The notes beneath the pieces were generated by a model. It did not search any database and was not told the origin of the DNA. It saw nothing but the letters and a program-made list of their open reading frames with translations. The translations under genes and the position numbers were made by a program. From CADCWK01 sp964244115 (lineage in GTDB: Bacteria; Chloroflexota; Chloroflexia; Thermomicrobiales; UBA6265), in assembly GCA_964244115.1 (NCBI GenBank), contig CAXTHM010000007.1:1-64000 (forward strand): a DNA stretch of 64,000 nucleotides. The letters run 5' to 3'. Shown here piece after piece: positions 45,920 to 55,208 of the stretch; positions within the stretch are counted from its first letter, which is position 1; the number at the start of each line of letters is the position of its first letter.

Positions 45920-47433
45920 ATGCAGATCACGTTCCAGCCGACACACCCCGGCACCCTCGCGGTCGATGCGCTGATCGTCCCGATCACGAGCGGCGCCGAC
46001 GGTGCGGCGCCGACCAGCACCCTCCTTCAGGAACTCGACGGCCAACTCGATGGCGTCCTCGCGGGGCTGCTCGCGGATGCCCGATTCAGTGGCGCGACGG
46101 GACGGCCGCTGGTCGTCGCCACGCTCGGCCGGCTGCCGGCCCGACGGCTGATCCTGACGGGCATCGGCAAGGGGGACAGCGACGAGTCGCTCCGGCTCGG
46201 CTACGCCGCCGCCGCCGGCGCCGCCCGGACGGCCGGCGCCCTGAGCATCGCGGTCGCCCTGCCGGACGGCAACGCCACGGCGGCGGCCGCCACGGCGGCG
46301 ATCGAGGCGTCCTGCCTCTCCCTCTACCGGTTCACGACCTACTACGGCACGGCCCACACCGGACCGGACGCCGCCGACCCCGAGACGATCACCGTCGCCG
46401 ATCCGACCCTCGATCCGGCCACGGGCCAGGCCGCGCTCGATTTGGCCGCCGCGATCGTGACCGGGACGACGCTGGCCCGTGATCTCGTCAACGAGCCCGC
46501 CAACGTCCTCGATCCCGGCTCGATGGCGGTCCGGGCCGCTCAGGTGGCCGAGGCGTCCGGGCTGGAGTACATCGAGATCGGCGTGCCGCAACTGGAGGAA
46601 CTCGGCGCCGGCGCGATCCTCGCCGTCGGCCGCGGCAGCCGGTCGGAGCCACGGCTCATCCACCTGATCTACCGGCCGGCGGCCGACATCGCCTCCGGTC
46701 GCCGGATCGGGATCGTGGGCAAGACGATCACCTTCGATACCGGCGGCTACTCGATCAAGACCGGCGAGGGGATGCTCGACATGAAGATCGACATGGCGGG
46801 CGGTGCCGCCGTGCTCGGGACGATGTCGGCGCTTGCGGCGATCGGCTGTCCGCATGAGGTCCACGGCGTCATCTGCGCCGCCGAGAACATGATCTCCGGC
46901 GACGCCTTCCGGCCCGGCGACGTGTTGACCGCGATGAACGGGGTCACGATCGAGATCCTCTCGACCGACGCCGAGGGGCGACTCGTGCTGGCCGACGGGC
47001 TGGTCTACACCTCACGTCAGGGCGTCGAGGAGATGATCGACCTCGCGACCCTGACCGGTGCGGCCGTCGTCGCGCTCGGCAACGCGACGGCGGCGGTCTT
47101 CTCCTCCGACGACGCGCTCTGGGACCGGATCAGCGCGGCCGGGAAGTCCACGGGCGAGGACCTCTGGCGGATGCCGCTGACCCCATCCATGAACGAGCAG
47201 ATCCGGGGCGACATCGCCGACATCAAGAACACGGGCGGTCGGCCCGGCGGCGCGATCTCGGCGGCCCTGTTCCTCGAGCGATTCCGGGAAGGGCTGCCCT
47301 GGGCGCACCTCGACATCGCCGGGCCGGCCTTCACCAAGAGCGCCGCCAGCTACCTCCCCAAGGGCGCGACGNNNNNNNNNNGGGCTTCGGCGTCCGGACC
47401 CTGCTCACCTACCTGGCACCGTCCGCCCTGTAG
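45920..47433 (+). CDS. pepA: Leucyl aminopeptidase (M17), gap near the C-terminus
   Basis: A cytoplasmic aminopeptidase of about 500 aa that removes N-terminal residues from peptides. The M17 active site is complete: K268 and D273 in VGKTITFDTGG, K280 in SIK, D291 in KIDMAGG, D350 and E352 in TDAEGR. Ten Ns at 47372-47381 shift the frame: after them GFGVRTLLTYLAPSAL and a TAG at 47431-47433 appear in another frame, the normal family ending. Joining the two sides directly gives ATGFGVRTL, so the true gap is close to zero. Confidence 0.9.
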
Positions 47434-47852
47434 GGTGCGGCTCCACGGGAGCCGGAGGCCGCCCGTCCGGGGATGATGGCGAGCGCGAGCCGGAGGGTGG
47501 TCTGGCTGGGACCATCAACCGGCTCGCGTGAAGGGATGGGGGAGCGTCTGGCCGGCCAGAGTCAACCGGCCAGACGTATAGGGAGATGGGAGGTGAGGGT
47601 GTCGGCCCGTTGCCGGCGCCGACGGGCCATCACCGGTGGCTGGCCGGATGATCGCCCCTCATGGCTCCTGGAACCAGCATATGCCGCACCTGTCCCACGG
47701 ATATCGTCGATCTGTGACGGATCCATCGCGACCGTGCTCCGGGTGATCGCCTCGACTATTAACCATCATGGTGGCCGGGCTTCTGCGATCTCCATGTCGG
47801 GAGTGATCGGTCAGCCTGGAGCCGACCATCATCCAGAAGGAGGAGCGCCGAG
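47434..47852. other. Intergenic region with a hairpin
   Basis: Apart from the hairpin at 47545-47576 I see nothing that I can name. Confidence 0.45.
47545..47576 (+). terminator. Hairpin downstream of pepA
   Basis: CGTCTGGCCGG (47545-47555) pairs perfectly with CCGGCCAGACG (47566-47576). It lacks a T-tract and lies 110 nt after pepA. Confidence 0.45.
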
Positions 47853-48368
47853 ATGAACGACTCGATCGAACGTGACGCCTTCCGAGAGGATCGCCTTCCC
47901 GACGTCCGTCCGGCGCGAGCGGACGTCGACTACACCCGATTCATCGTGTCCGATCCGGAACGCGCCGGGGAGCCGCGGACGCCGGCGCCGGCGCTGGTCG
48001 ATGAGCCCGCCTGGTGGGAGATCGACGAGGCGGCGCCGCTGCCTGATGTTCGCCGGTGGCGGGCCGGGAGCATCATCGACAGCCATCTGCCCCTGCTGCT
48101 CAGGACCGCCCTGAACTCGACGACTCAACGCCAGGGCGGATGGGCCGCGAGCCGATCGGTAACGGGCGACCTCGACGCGATCCTCGGCGGGAGCCGATAT
48201 GGGTCCGAGGATGCCGTTCCCGTCTGGACCGATGCCGACACGATCCGCGAGCGAACGTCGTGGAAGGACGAGTCCTCAACCGATGGCGGGGGGCGACGCC
48301 AGAAACGGGGCAAACGGAATCGCCAGGACCGCCCGAGCGATCGCCACCGGAGCCAGGGCTCGCGGTAG
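47853..48368 (+). CDS. Hypothetical hydrophilic protein
   Basis: A 171-aa protein that I do not recognise. The first 60 residues are acidic with Pro and Trp (DEPAWWEIDEAAPLPDV), the middle is mixed (IIDSHLPLLLRTALNS), and the last 40 are strongly basic and polar (RRQKRGKRNRQDRPSDRHR). No signal peptide or membrane segment. The coding call rests on a very strong ribosome site, GAAGGAGGAG at 47836-47845, 7 nt before the ATG. Nucleic-acid or protein binding through the basic tail is only a guess. Confidence 0.6.
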   Translation: MNDSIERDAFREDRLPDVRPARADVDYTRFIVSDPERAGEPRTPAPALVDEPAWWEIDEAAPLPDVRRWRAGSIIDSHLPLLLRTALNSTTQRQGGWAASRSVTGDLDAILGGSRYGSEDAVPVWTDADTIRERTSWKDESSTDGGGRRQKRGKRNRQDRPSDRHRSQGSR

Positions 48369-48396
48369 ACCCCTCGGCGGCGGAACCGGAGCGGGG

Positions 48397-48463
48397 CTGG
48401 GGGAGCGGTATGCTCCCCCAGGGAGGGGTCACGCGTGCACCGACCGTTTACCCGAATTCGGTA
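48397..48463 (-). repeat. Intergenic repeat R1, copy 2 (inverted), with hairpin
   Basis: CTGGGGGAGC (48397-48406) and GCTCCCCCAG (48412-48421) form a 10-bp hairpin. The reverse strand then reads CGGGTAAACGGTCGGTG as in copy 1 at 14026-14074. The repeat abuts the stop codon of the LuxR-type gene. Confidence 0.65.
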
Positions 48464-51019
48464 TCAGGCGACGCCCATCCGGACGGCCGCCGCCGCCGCC
48501 GCCGATCGGCTCGGAACGGCGAGTTTGGTCAGCAGACTGGCAACGTGCGTCGACACCGTTCGCTGCCCGATCCCGAGTTCGTAGCCGATCTCCCGGTCCC
48601 CGAGTCCCTTGGCAACTTGTTGCAGGACCTCGATCTCGCGGTGAGTCAGCGTGCCCAGCTGGCGGGCGGGTTCACTGCTTGACTGACCGTTCATGGATGA
48701 CGGCGCGGCCGGTAACCGTCCGTCGATCGCGGGCGTGATCTCCCGGAGTTCGAGCTCGGCATCCGGAAGGGTCCCGGACACCCCTGTCTCACGACCGTCC
48801 GTCCAGGCGGCCTGATAGAGGGCCTCTCCGGCCGCGGCCTTGGTTCGGGCGATGAGGTCCAGGTGCCACGATCGCAGCAGCCGGGCGATCGGCACCCGGA
48901 TCAATTGCCGCTCATTGGCGGCGGCTCCCAGCAGACGGGCGGCTCGCAGCGGGCGGCCCCTTTCCATCGCGATCTCGGCAATGAGTTCCAGGCATCCGGC
49001 GAGACCGCGTCGGTCGCTCATCGAGATGATCACCGCCAGCGCCCGCTGCATGGAGGCGACCGCCGCCCCGATGTCATGGTGCCGGGCATGGAACCGGGTC
49101 ATCGCGGTGAGCACACTCGCCGCCGCGGCCGTGTCCGATATCGACAGGAAGACGGCGAGGCTGCGCTCGAACAGCGGCATCGCCTCATCGGAGTTCTGGT
49201 ACATCCGTCCGCGGCCGGTGAGGTAATCGACGTACGCCAGGCCTCGCCGATCACCATGCCGCTCCCGGATCCGCCGGGCCGCATCCAGATAGTCGATTCC
49301 CTGCGCCAGGTCACCCGCGTGGAGGGCGTTATCGCCGGCGTTGAGCAGGGCGATCGAGAGGCCCAGGTCGTCGCCGGTCTCCTTCCGGATCGCGATCGAC
49401 TCGCGAAAGCGTCCCGCGGCGAGTTGGTAGTCGCCCAGCCACATCGCCATGAGGCCGATGTTATTGAGGACGTCGCCGACGTCCCGCCTGGAGCCGCTCA
49501 CCCGAACGATCTCCAGGCTCTCCGTGTAGAGCGACCGGGCCGATTCGAGGTCGGAGCGATCCGAGAGCAGATTCGCGAGATTGTTCAAGGCGACGCCGCG
49601 GATCTGGGGCGTGACGTCCCCCGGTCGATCCAGCGCCATCTGAAGCCAGTTGGCTCCTTCGGTCGCCAGCGCCCGGGCATCCCAGAATCGCCAGAGCGAC
49701 GACGCCATCTCGACGGCCAGCTGGGCGGTCCCCTCGGTCAGGAACCAGGACATCGCCGCACGGATGTTGTCGTATTCCCGGCCGATCGACTCGACCCAGC
49801 CCTCGCGGTCCTTCGGCGAACTGATCAGCATGACGGACCGGCCGAGGTTCAGGAAGACCGCGGCCATCGCCGCCTGGGCGGGACGTTCCTCCCCCGCCTT
49901 CCGGAGTTGCTCGGCCGAGAAGGCCCGGACCGTCTCGAGCATGGTGAAGCGGGGAACCTCGGGGACCGTCCGATCCACGCCGATCAGACTGTGGCCGACC
50001 AACTCCTCCAGGACGTCGACCTGCGCAGCGGCCTCATTCCACAGGGCCGCCGACGCGAGGTCGGATTCCGCGTCTGGTCGACCGGCGAGGACTTCCGGCA
50101 ACCCGGCTCCACTGACGACCTGGATCGCCGCATCGAGGGTGAAACCGTCCGGGAAGACCGAGAGACGCCGCAACCAGGCCCGCTGGGTCTCCTCGAGCAG
50201 GTCGTAACTCCAGCCGATGGTCGCCCGGAGTGTCTGGTGGCGGACCGGCAGATCGGGCCCGCCCCGTGTGAGCAGACCGAGCCGGTCATCGAGGCGTGTC
50301 AGCAACTGGTCAGGGGACAGGATCACGGTTCGAGCGGCGGCGAGTTCGATCGCGAGCGGCAGGCCGTCGAGCCGTCGGCAGATCGCCGCGAGCGTCGAGG
50401 CGTCCTGGTCGCCGAATCGCGGCTGACCATTGCCGGTCGATCCCGCCCGCTGGATGAACAGGCTCACGGCCGGACTCTCGGCCAGGTCCGACATTCGCTG
50501 ACTGGTTCCCTCGTCGGGCAGAGCGAGGGTCGGGACCGGGAAATCGACCTCCCCGGCCACGCGGAGCACCCGCCGGCTGGTGACCAGGATCGACAACCGG
50601 GGGAGTGTCCGCAACAGGGAGACGACGTGGCCAGTCGCTTCGATGATCTGCTCGAAGTTGTCGAGTACGAGGAGCATCCGGCGATCCTGCAACGCCAGGA
50701 TCAGGGCCGGGATGAGATCCGACAGGACCGGGATCTCGAGCGTGCTGGCGATCGTGGGGAGCAGGAGATCCGGGTCGCTGACACCGACCAGCGAGACGAA
50801 GGCGACGCCGTCGGGGAACGAGGACATCTCGCCCGCCGCCTGGATCTCCCTGGCAATGGCGGTGGCAAGCCGAGTCTTGCCGACACCACCGGTCCCGGTC
50901 AGGACGAGGAGCCGGACGTCCGGATCGGCCAGGGATCGGAGCACGGACTGGATATCGGACGCCCGGCCGACGAGGGGCGAGAGTGGAGCGGGAATCGTCT
51001 CGGAGAACGGCGCGCGCAT
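48464..51019 (-). CDS. LuxR-type STAND ATPase transcriptional regulator
   Basis: An 851-aa regulator. The N-terminal NTPase has Walker A TGTGGVGKT (41-49), Walker B MLLVLDNFEQ, and ILVTSRRVLRVAGE, followed by a helical arm. Residues about 430-720 form TPR-like helical repeats (ALNNLANLLSDRSDLESA, VLNNIGLMAMWLGDYQLAAG and others). The last 65 residues are a LuxR helix-turn-helix: LTHREIEVLQQVAKGL then IGYELGIGQRTVSTHVASLLTKL. Such proteins act as ligand-gated activators of the MalT/LAL kind. The inducer and target are unknown; no obvious partner gene is adjacent. Confidence 0.92.
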   Translation of the reverse strand: MRAPFSETIPAPLSPLVGRASDIQSVLRSLADPDVRLLVLTGTGGVGKTRLATAIAREIQAAGEMSSFPDGVAFVSLVGVSDPDLLLPTIASTLEIPVLSDLIPALILALQDRRMLLVLDNFEQIIEATGHVVSLLRTLPRLSILVTSRRVLRVAGEVDFPVPTLALPDEGTSQRMSDLAESPAVSLFIQRAGSTGNGQPRFGDQDASTLAAICRRLDGLPLAIELAAARTVILSPDQLLTRLDDRLGLLTRGGPDLPVRHQTLRATIGWSYDLLEETQRAWLRRLSVFPDGFTLDAAIQVVSGAGLPEVLAGRPDAESDLASAALWNEAAAQVDVLEELVGHSLIGVDRTVPEVPRFTMLETVRAFSAEQLRKAGEERPAQAAMAAVFLNLGRSVMLISSPKDREGWVESIGREYDNIRAAMSWFLTEGTAQLAVEMASSLWRFWDARALATEGANWLQMALDRPGDVTPQIRGVALNNLANLLSDRSDLESARSLYTESLEIVRVSGSRRDVGDVLNNIGLMAMWLGDYQLAAGRFRESIAIRKETGDDLGLSIALLNAGDNALHAGDLAQGIDYLDAARRIRERHGDRRGLAYVDYLTGRGRMYQNSDEAMPLFERSLAVFLSISDTAAAASVLTAMTRFHARHHDIGAAVASMQRALAVIISMSDRRGLAGCLELIAEIAMERGRPLRAARLLGAAANERQLIRVPIARLLRSWHLDLIARTKAAAGEALYQAAWTDGRETGVSGTLPDAELELREITPAIDGRLPAAPSSMNGQSSSEPARQLGTLTHREIEVLQQVAKGLGDREIGYELGIGQRTVSTHVASLLTKLAVPSRSAAAAAAVRMGVA

Positions 51020-51228
51020 CGTGGTAGCCTGTCAAGAACTCGAGCGACGTGGGACGCTGGACGTGGGACGCTGTGGGACCGGAGGACGGCCAGCGGTGAT
51101 CATCTCGCGGATGGCGATCGGATCTGGTCGATAGACGGACGGGAGATCGTCGCGCAGTTCGTCGGTATCGATCGATGACCGATCGGAAAGACGCTGAAAT
51201 CCTACCCCAGTTCGAGGAGCTTCGTCTC

Positions 51229-51936
51229 ATGCGTGTCGTGGTCATGTCCGACATCCACGGCTTCAGCCTGGCGCTGGAGACCGTCATCGCCGACATCGAA
51301 GCGAGCGGCCCGTACGATCTCATCGTGGTCGCCGGCGATCTCTGCGAGGTCGGTCCGGACCCGGCCGGCGTCCTGGAACGGCTTCGGGCCCGTCCCGACT
51401 GGGTGATCCTCAAGGGCAACACCGACGACGACCTCGTCGCGGCCGCGCTCGACGGGTCCTGGGACTTCGCCGCGTCGGCGATCGGCCCGCAGGGCGTTGC
51501 CTGGCTGGCGCAGTTACCGTTCTCCCACCGGGTGCTGGCACCCGGCCGCGACCAGCCCCGACACGCCCTGTACGTCGTCCACGCCAACCCGTGGGATCTT
51601 CGCGCCCGGCTCGACCCGGCGGCCGGAGACGACGAACTGAACGACATCCTGGGCGACGCGGTCTTCGACACGCTCGCCTTCGGCCACGTCCATATCAGCT
51701 ATCAGCGTCGGGTCGGCAACCGGAACCTCGTCGACGTCTCGGCGGTCGGCAACCCCAAGGACGGCGATCTCCGCTGCGCCTACGGCGTGTCCGACTGGGA
51801 CGAGCCGGGGCAACGCTGGCGGTCCGAGATCCGACGGCTGGGATACCCGTTGGAGGCGACCCTCGCGCAGATCCACGCGAGCGGACTGGAGGACCCGGAC
51901 AAGGTCGCCCGGGTCCTCCGACGCGCCAGGTACTGA
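51229..51936 (+). CDS. YfcE/MJ0936-type metallophosphoesterase
   Basis: A 235-aa metal-dependent phosphoesterase. The calcineurin-like metal motifs occur in order: VMSDIHG, VVAGDLCEVGPDP, LKGNTDDDL, VVHANP and FGHVHISY. The substrate is probably a small phosphodiester, not known. ATG 51229 was chosen because GAGGAG (51214-51219) lies just upstream; a longer frame from 51175 has no support. It is divergent from the LuxR-type gene. Confidence 0.9.
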   Translation: MRVVVMSDIHGFSLALETVIADIEASGPYDLIVVAGDLCEVGPDPAGVLERLRARPDWVILKGNTDDDLVAAALDGSWDFAASAIGPQGVAWLAQLPFSHRVLAPGRDQPRHALYVVHANPWDLRARLDPAAGDDELNDILGDAVFDTLAFGHVHISYQRRVGNRNLVDVSAVGNPKDGDLRCAYGVSDWDEPGQRWRSEIRRLGYPLEATLAQIHASGLEDPDKVARVLRRARY

Positions 51937-51964
51937 CGCAACGCGGTCGACCATCTCGCTCGGT

Positions 51965-52519
51965 CTAGGCCGCGCTGGACCCCATCGCCGTGTCATCGCC
52001 GGCGGGGTCCGCGTCCGCCGTGGGAGCGGCCTCGCTGGCCTCCTCCAGGGAGATCGCGTAGTAGACGCTGCCGGCGATGACGGCGAGTCCGACCGGGACC
52101 GTCCAGCCGGGAAGCCGAGAGCGAAGGATCACGTCGAGAGACAGTGGACCGGGGCCGCTGATGATCTGGCTGGCCGCGATCGCCAGGTAGACGACCGGCA
52201 GTTCCGCGCCGCCGCTGGTCACCCAGATCGGCTTGTTCCAATGCGCCTTGCGGGTCGCCATGCTCATGGCACCGATCATCGCGAGCGGACCGGCGGGATG
52301 CATGAAGCCGAGCGCCGTCAGCACGCCGCCGCCGAATTCGCTGATGGCCGCGGTTCGCGCCCACAGCCCGGCTGGCTTGAGATTCAGCGCACCCATCAGC
52401 TGCGTCGTGCCGTCCAGCCCCGGGCCGTCGAACGAGCCGAACAGCTTCTGGGCACCGTGGCCCGCCATCAGCCCACCGGCGACCCCACGCAGCACCAGTT
52501 TTCCGAATCCACCAGCCAT
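51965..52519 (-). CDS. DoxX family membrane protein
   Basis: A 184-aa protein with four membrane helices. The N-terminal RGVAGGLMAGHGAQKLFGSFDGPGLDGT is the DoxX signature, followed by GGGVLTALGFMHPAGPLAMIGAMSMA. The tail of about 25 residues is acidic. The family is linked to redox and thiosulfate chemistry in some species, but no function can be assigned here. ATG 52519 has GGGAGA upstream. Confidence 0.9.
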   Translation of the reverse strand: MAGGFGKLVLRGVAGGLMAGHGAQKLFGSFDGPGLDGTTQLMGALNLKPAGLWARTAAISEFGGGVLTALGFMHPAGPLAMIGAMSMATRKAHWNKPIWVTSGGAELPVVYLAIAASQIISGPGPLSLDVILRSRLPGWTVPVGLAVIAGSVYYAISLEEASEAAPTADADPAGDDTAMGSSAA

Positions 52520-52719
52520 GTCGTCATCTCCCTCATGCCGGACCGACCCAGCGTCGCGTCCTGACCATAGAACTTAAGGATGATGCTATGCACGTCGGGG
52601 GCCGCGTCGAACCGGTCGGATCGTCCGGTCGACGATGAGGATCACGGGAAGATCGACGGAACCGGGTCCAACCGGCCCCTGGCGCCGACGATGTTTCGGG
52701 CGAAGTGACGCAGAGCCGG

Positions 52720-52728
52720 TGCTATCAT
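52720..52728 (+). promoter_or_regulatory. Extended -10 promoter of the dehydratase gene
   Basis: TGC-TATCAT, the same extended -10 form as at 117-125 and on the minus strand at 36821-36829. No good -35. The transcript would start near 52735. Confidence 0.4.
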
Positions 52729-52801
52729 GCCGGGATATCCCATCAGCTCCGCCACAGCGACGTGGCCAATGGCAAGGCCCCATCCGCAGGAGGATGTCAC
52801 C

Positions 52802-55114
52802 GTGGTCTCCGATATGGATCGTCCCGCCCGCAACGGTCATGACGCGACGGGCTCCCGCCCCGCCGGGCAGCCCGTCCCACTGCGCATGGTCGGCGAGAAC
52901 CCGTACAGCTACAACGTCCAGGGCAAGGCCAACGAGCCGATCACGATTGCCGGCATCCTCGACCGCGCCTACCGCGAGGTCACGTTCGAGGGCGAGAAGC
53001 GCCGCCAGCCCGACTGGACCCTCGGGGCGATCTACGACCGGCTCAACGACAACGCGCCCCGGATCGCGATCATCGGCGGCTCGCCCGACCACCCAGCCCA
53101 TGTCGTCGACCAGGGCACGATCGCCCGGGCGGCCCTCGCGATCTGGGATCGCGGTGGCGTGCCGTTCTCGTTCAGCGTCCCGGTGCTCTGCGACGGCACC
53201 GCCCAGAGCACGCCGGGGATGAGCTACAGCCTCCAGAGCCGCAATGCCATCGCCGAGATGGTGGTCAACCAGATGGAGGCGCACGGCTACCACGGCGCCT
53301 TCGTGATCCAGAGCTGCGACAAGATGCCGCTGGCCGTCGTCGCGGCCCTCGCCCACCTCGACACGCTGCGCCGGCTCCGCGGCGAGGCGCCGGTCTTCGC
53401 TGCCTTCGCGCCGGCCCACGTCCTCAAGGGCGGCGAGATCCCGGCCGATGTCCGCGAGGAGCTGGCCCAGCTCGCCACCGATGCCGTCACCGCCGGACAC
53501 CCCGAGATCGCCGAGGATCTCGAGGACACGATGGCCTACATCCTCCAGTGCTCCTCCAACACCGCCTTCCAGGGCGTCTTCATCCGCGCGGTCGAACTCG
53601 GCATCCTGTCGACGGAGCGTCACGCCCACTTCGAGCGGGCGCTGGCGATCAACACCTGCGACTCCAAGGGCGGGATCTGCGCCTTCAACGGGACGGGCAA
53701 CTCATCCCGGAACATGGTCGCCGGGATGGGCCTCGTCCACCCCGCCGTCGAACTGCTGACCGACCCACCGACCAGCGCCCAGGTCGACCGGGTCGTAGCG
53801 GACCTGATGACGCTGCCGAACCGGCCGGAGTGCGGTGTCAGCCGCATCCTGCTCGACAACGTCGGCAACGCGATCCGGACCCACAGCGCCAGCGGCGGCA
53901 GCACCAACCTGCTGATGCACTTCGTCGGCGCCGTGATCTACAGCGGCCACCGGTTCAGCATCTGGGATCTGGACCGGATCCACCACGCCCACGCCATCCC
54001 GGACATCTTCGACTACAGCCTGACCCAGGGCCGCGACATCTTCGCCCTCGCCAAACAGTGTTGCTCCGGCGAGATCCGGGGAATGGAGACCCTGATCTAC
54101 GAACTGGTCCAGAATGGGGCGCCGATGGACCTCGACGCCATGACCGTGACCGGCACGACCTGGCGCGAGCGCCTCTCCGACGAGACCAACCTGAGCGCCA
54201 CGGGCGTGACCAACAACCCGGTCATCCTCCACACCCCGAGGCGGACGATCTCCGGGGTGGACATCCTGACCGGCAACTGGTTCGACAGCGCCGTCGTCAA
54301 GATCAGCGGGATGCCGGAAGCGCAGGTCGACCACTTCGACGAGCAGATCGCCCTGGTCCTCCGGTTCGAGAACGAGGAGGCGGCCAACAACGCCCTCCTC
54401 GACGTCCACCTGCTCCACCATCTCCGCGACCGGGCGACCTTCGACGCGGGCCTGCTCGCCCGGATCTGGCAGCACAATGCCGGGTTACTGGGCCTCGACC
54501 TCTCCACCGGCGAGGGGCTCCCGCCGGACGCGCTGTTCGACCACATGGTCGCGACCGGCACGCTCAAGCTGGCAATCGTCGTCTCCGCGCAGGGTCCGGC
54601 CGCCTACGGGATGCCCGAGATGTTCGCGCCGATGCAGCACATCAACGCCAACCGGGCGATGCGGAAGCTGGCGACCCTCATCAGCGACGGCCGCTACTCG
54701 GGCGTGAGTCATGGCGCCGCCGTCGGACACGTCACCCCGGAAGCCGCCCTCGGTGGCGGCATCCTCCGGCTGGAGACCGGCGACCCGATCCACCTCCGCT
54801 TCCGGGCCCGGCGCCTCGATCTGCTCGACCCGGTCGCCCTCGCGGCCGGCACCGTGGCACTCGCGCCGGACACGTTGCTCGGTGGGCGCGACGGCATCGC
54901 CGCCGAGCGAATGGACCAGATCCGGCGGCGCGCCCGCTTCGTCGCCGCCTCTAACCGCATGACTCACTGCACCGATGCCTCACAGGGCGTCGTGCCGCTG
55001 GCCGTCGCCGAGGACGCGGAGATCGACTTCTGGGATGTCGCGATCGTCGGCGGTGTCAACGATCAGGCGACGATCCGGTCAGCCGAGCGCGAGACGGCGC
55101 TGATCGCGGACTGA
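52802..55114 (+). CDS. IlvD/Edd family dehydratase (YjhG-like, long form)
   Basis: A 770-aa member of the dihydroxy-acid/sugar-acid dehydratase family, longer than IlvD (about 560-610) or YjhG (about 655). Iron-sulfur ligands are plausible at VLCDGTAQ, IQSCDKM and QCSSNTAFQG. Other family blocks are SASGGSTNLLMHF, MTVTGTTWRERL, LISDGRYSGVSHGAAVGHVTPEAALGG. The YjhG-like STNLLxH block and the diverged first Cys region make a sugar-acid or other hydroxy-acid substrate more likely than the branched-chain pathway. GTG 52802 was chosen: AGGAGG (52788-52793) lies 8 nt upstream. Confidence 0.85.
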   Translation: MVSDMDRPARNGHDATGSRPAGQPVPLRMVGENPYSYNVQGKANEPITIAGILDRAYREVTFEGEKRRQPDWTLGAIYDRLNDNAPRIAIIGGSPDHPAHVVDQGTIARAALAIWDRGGVPFSFSVPVLCDGTAQSTPGMSYSLQSRNAIAEMVVNQMEAHGYHGAFVIQSCDKMPLAVVAALAHLDTLRRLRGEAPVFAAFAPAHVLKGGEIPADVREELAQLATDAVTAGHPEIAEDLEDTMAYILQCSSNTAFQGVFIRAVELGILSTERHAHFERALAINTCDSKGGICAFNGTGNSSRNMVAGMGLVHPAVELLTDPPTSAQVDRVVADLMTLPNRPECGVSRILLDNVGNAIRTHSASGGSTNLLMHFVGAVIYSGHRFSIWDLDRIHHAHAIPDIFDYSLTQGRDIFALAKQCCSGEIRGMETLIYELVQNGAPMDLDAMTVTGTTWRERLSDETNLSATGVTNNPVILHTPRRTISGVDILTGNWFDSAVVKISGMPEAQVDHFDEQIALVLRFENEEAANNALLDVHLLHHLRDRATFDAGLLARIWQHNAGLLGLDLSTGEGLPPDALFDHMVATGTLKLAIVVSAQGPAAYGMPEMFAPMQHINANRAMRKLATLISDGRYSGVSHGAAVGHVTPEAALGGGILRLETGDPIHLRFRARRLDLLDPVALAAGTVALAPDTLLGGRDGIAAERMDQIRRRARFVAASNRMTHCTDASQGVVPLAVAEDAEIDFWDVAIVGGVNDQATIRSAERETALIAD

Positions 55115-55142
55115 TCGCGTCGGCTCGGCAATCATCGGCACG

Positions 55143-55182
55143 ACGAGACGGGCGGTCGCTCTTCAGCGACCGCCCGTCTCGT
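55143..55182. terminator. Hairpin between convergent genes
   Basis: An 18-bp perfect stem (55143-55160 with 55165-55182) with a CTTC tetraloop lies between the dehydratase and the DUF4397 gene on the other strand. Confidence 0.75.
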
Positions 55183-55208
55183 TGACCGTCGGGTGATTCC
55201 GAGAGGCG

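Noticed and set aside
44807..46864. A 685-codon minus-strand frame across Nif3 and pepA
   Set aside because: It is in a different frame from Nif3 and antisense to pepA, whose active-site residues are complete.
47545..47576. Riboswitch or structured RNA
   Set aside because: Only a single simple hairpin with no additional conserved stems that I can recognise.
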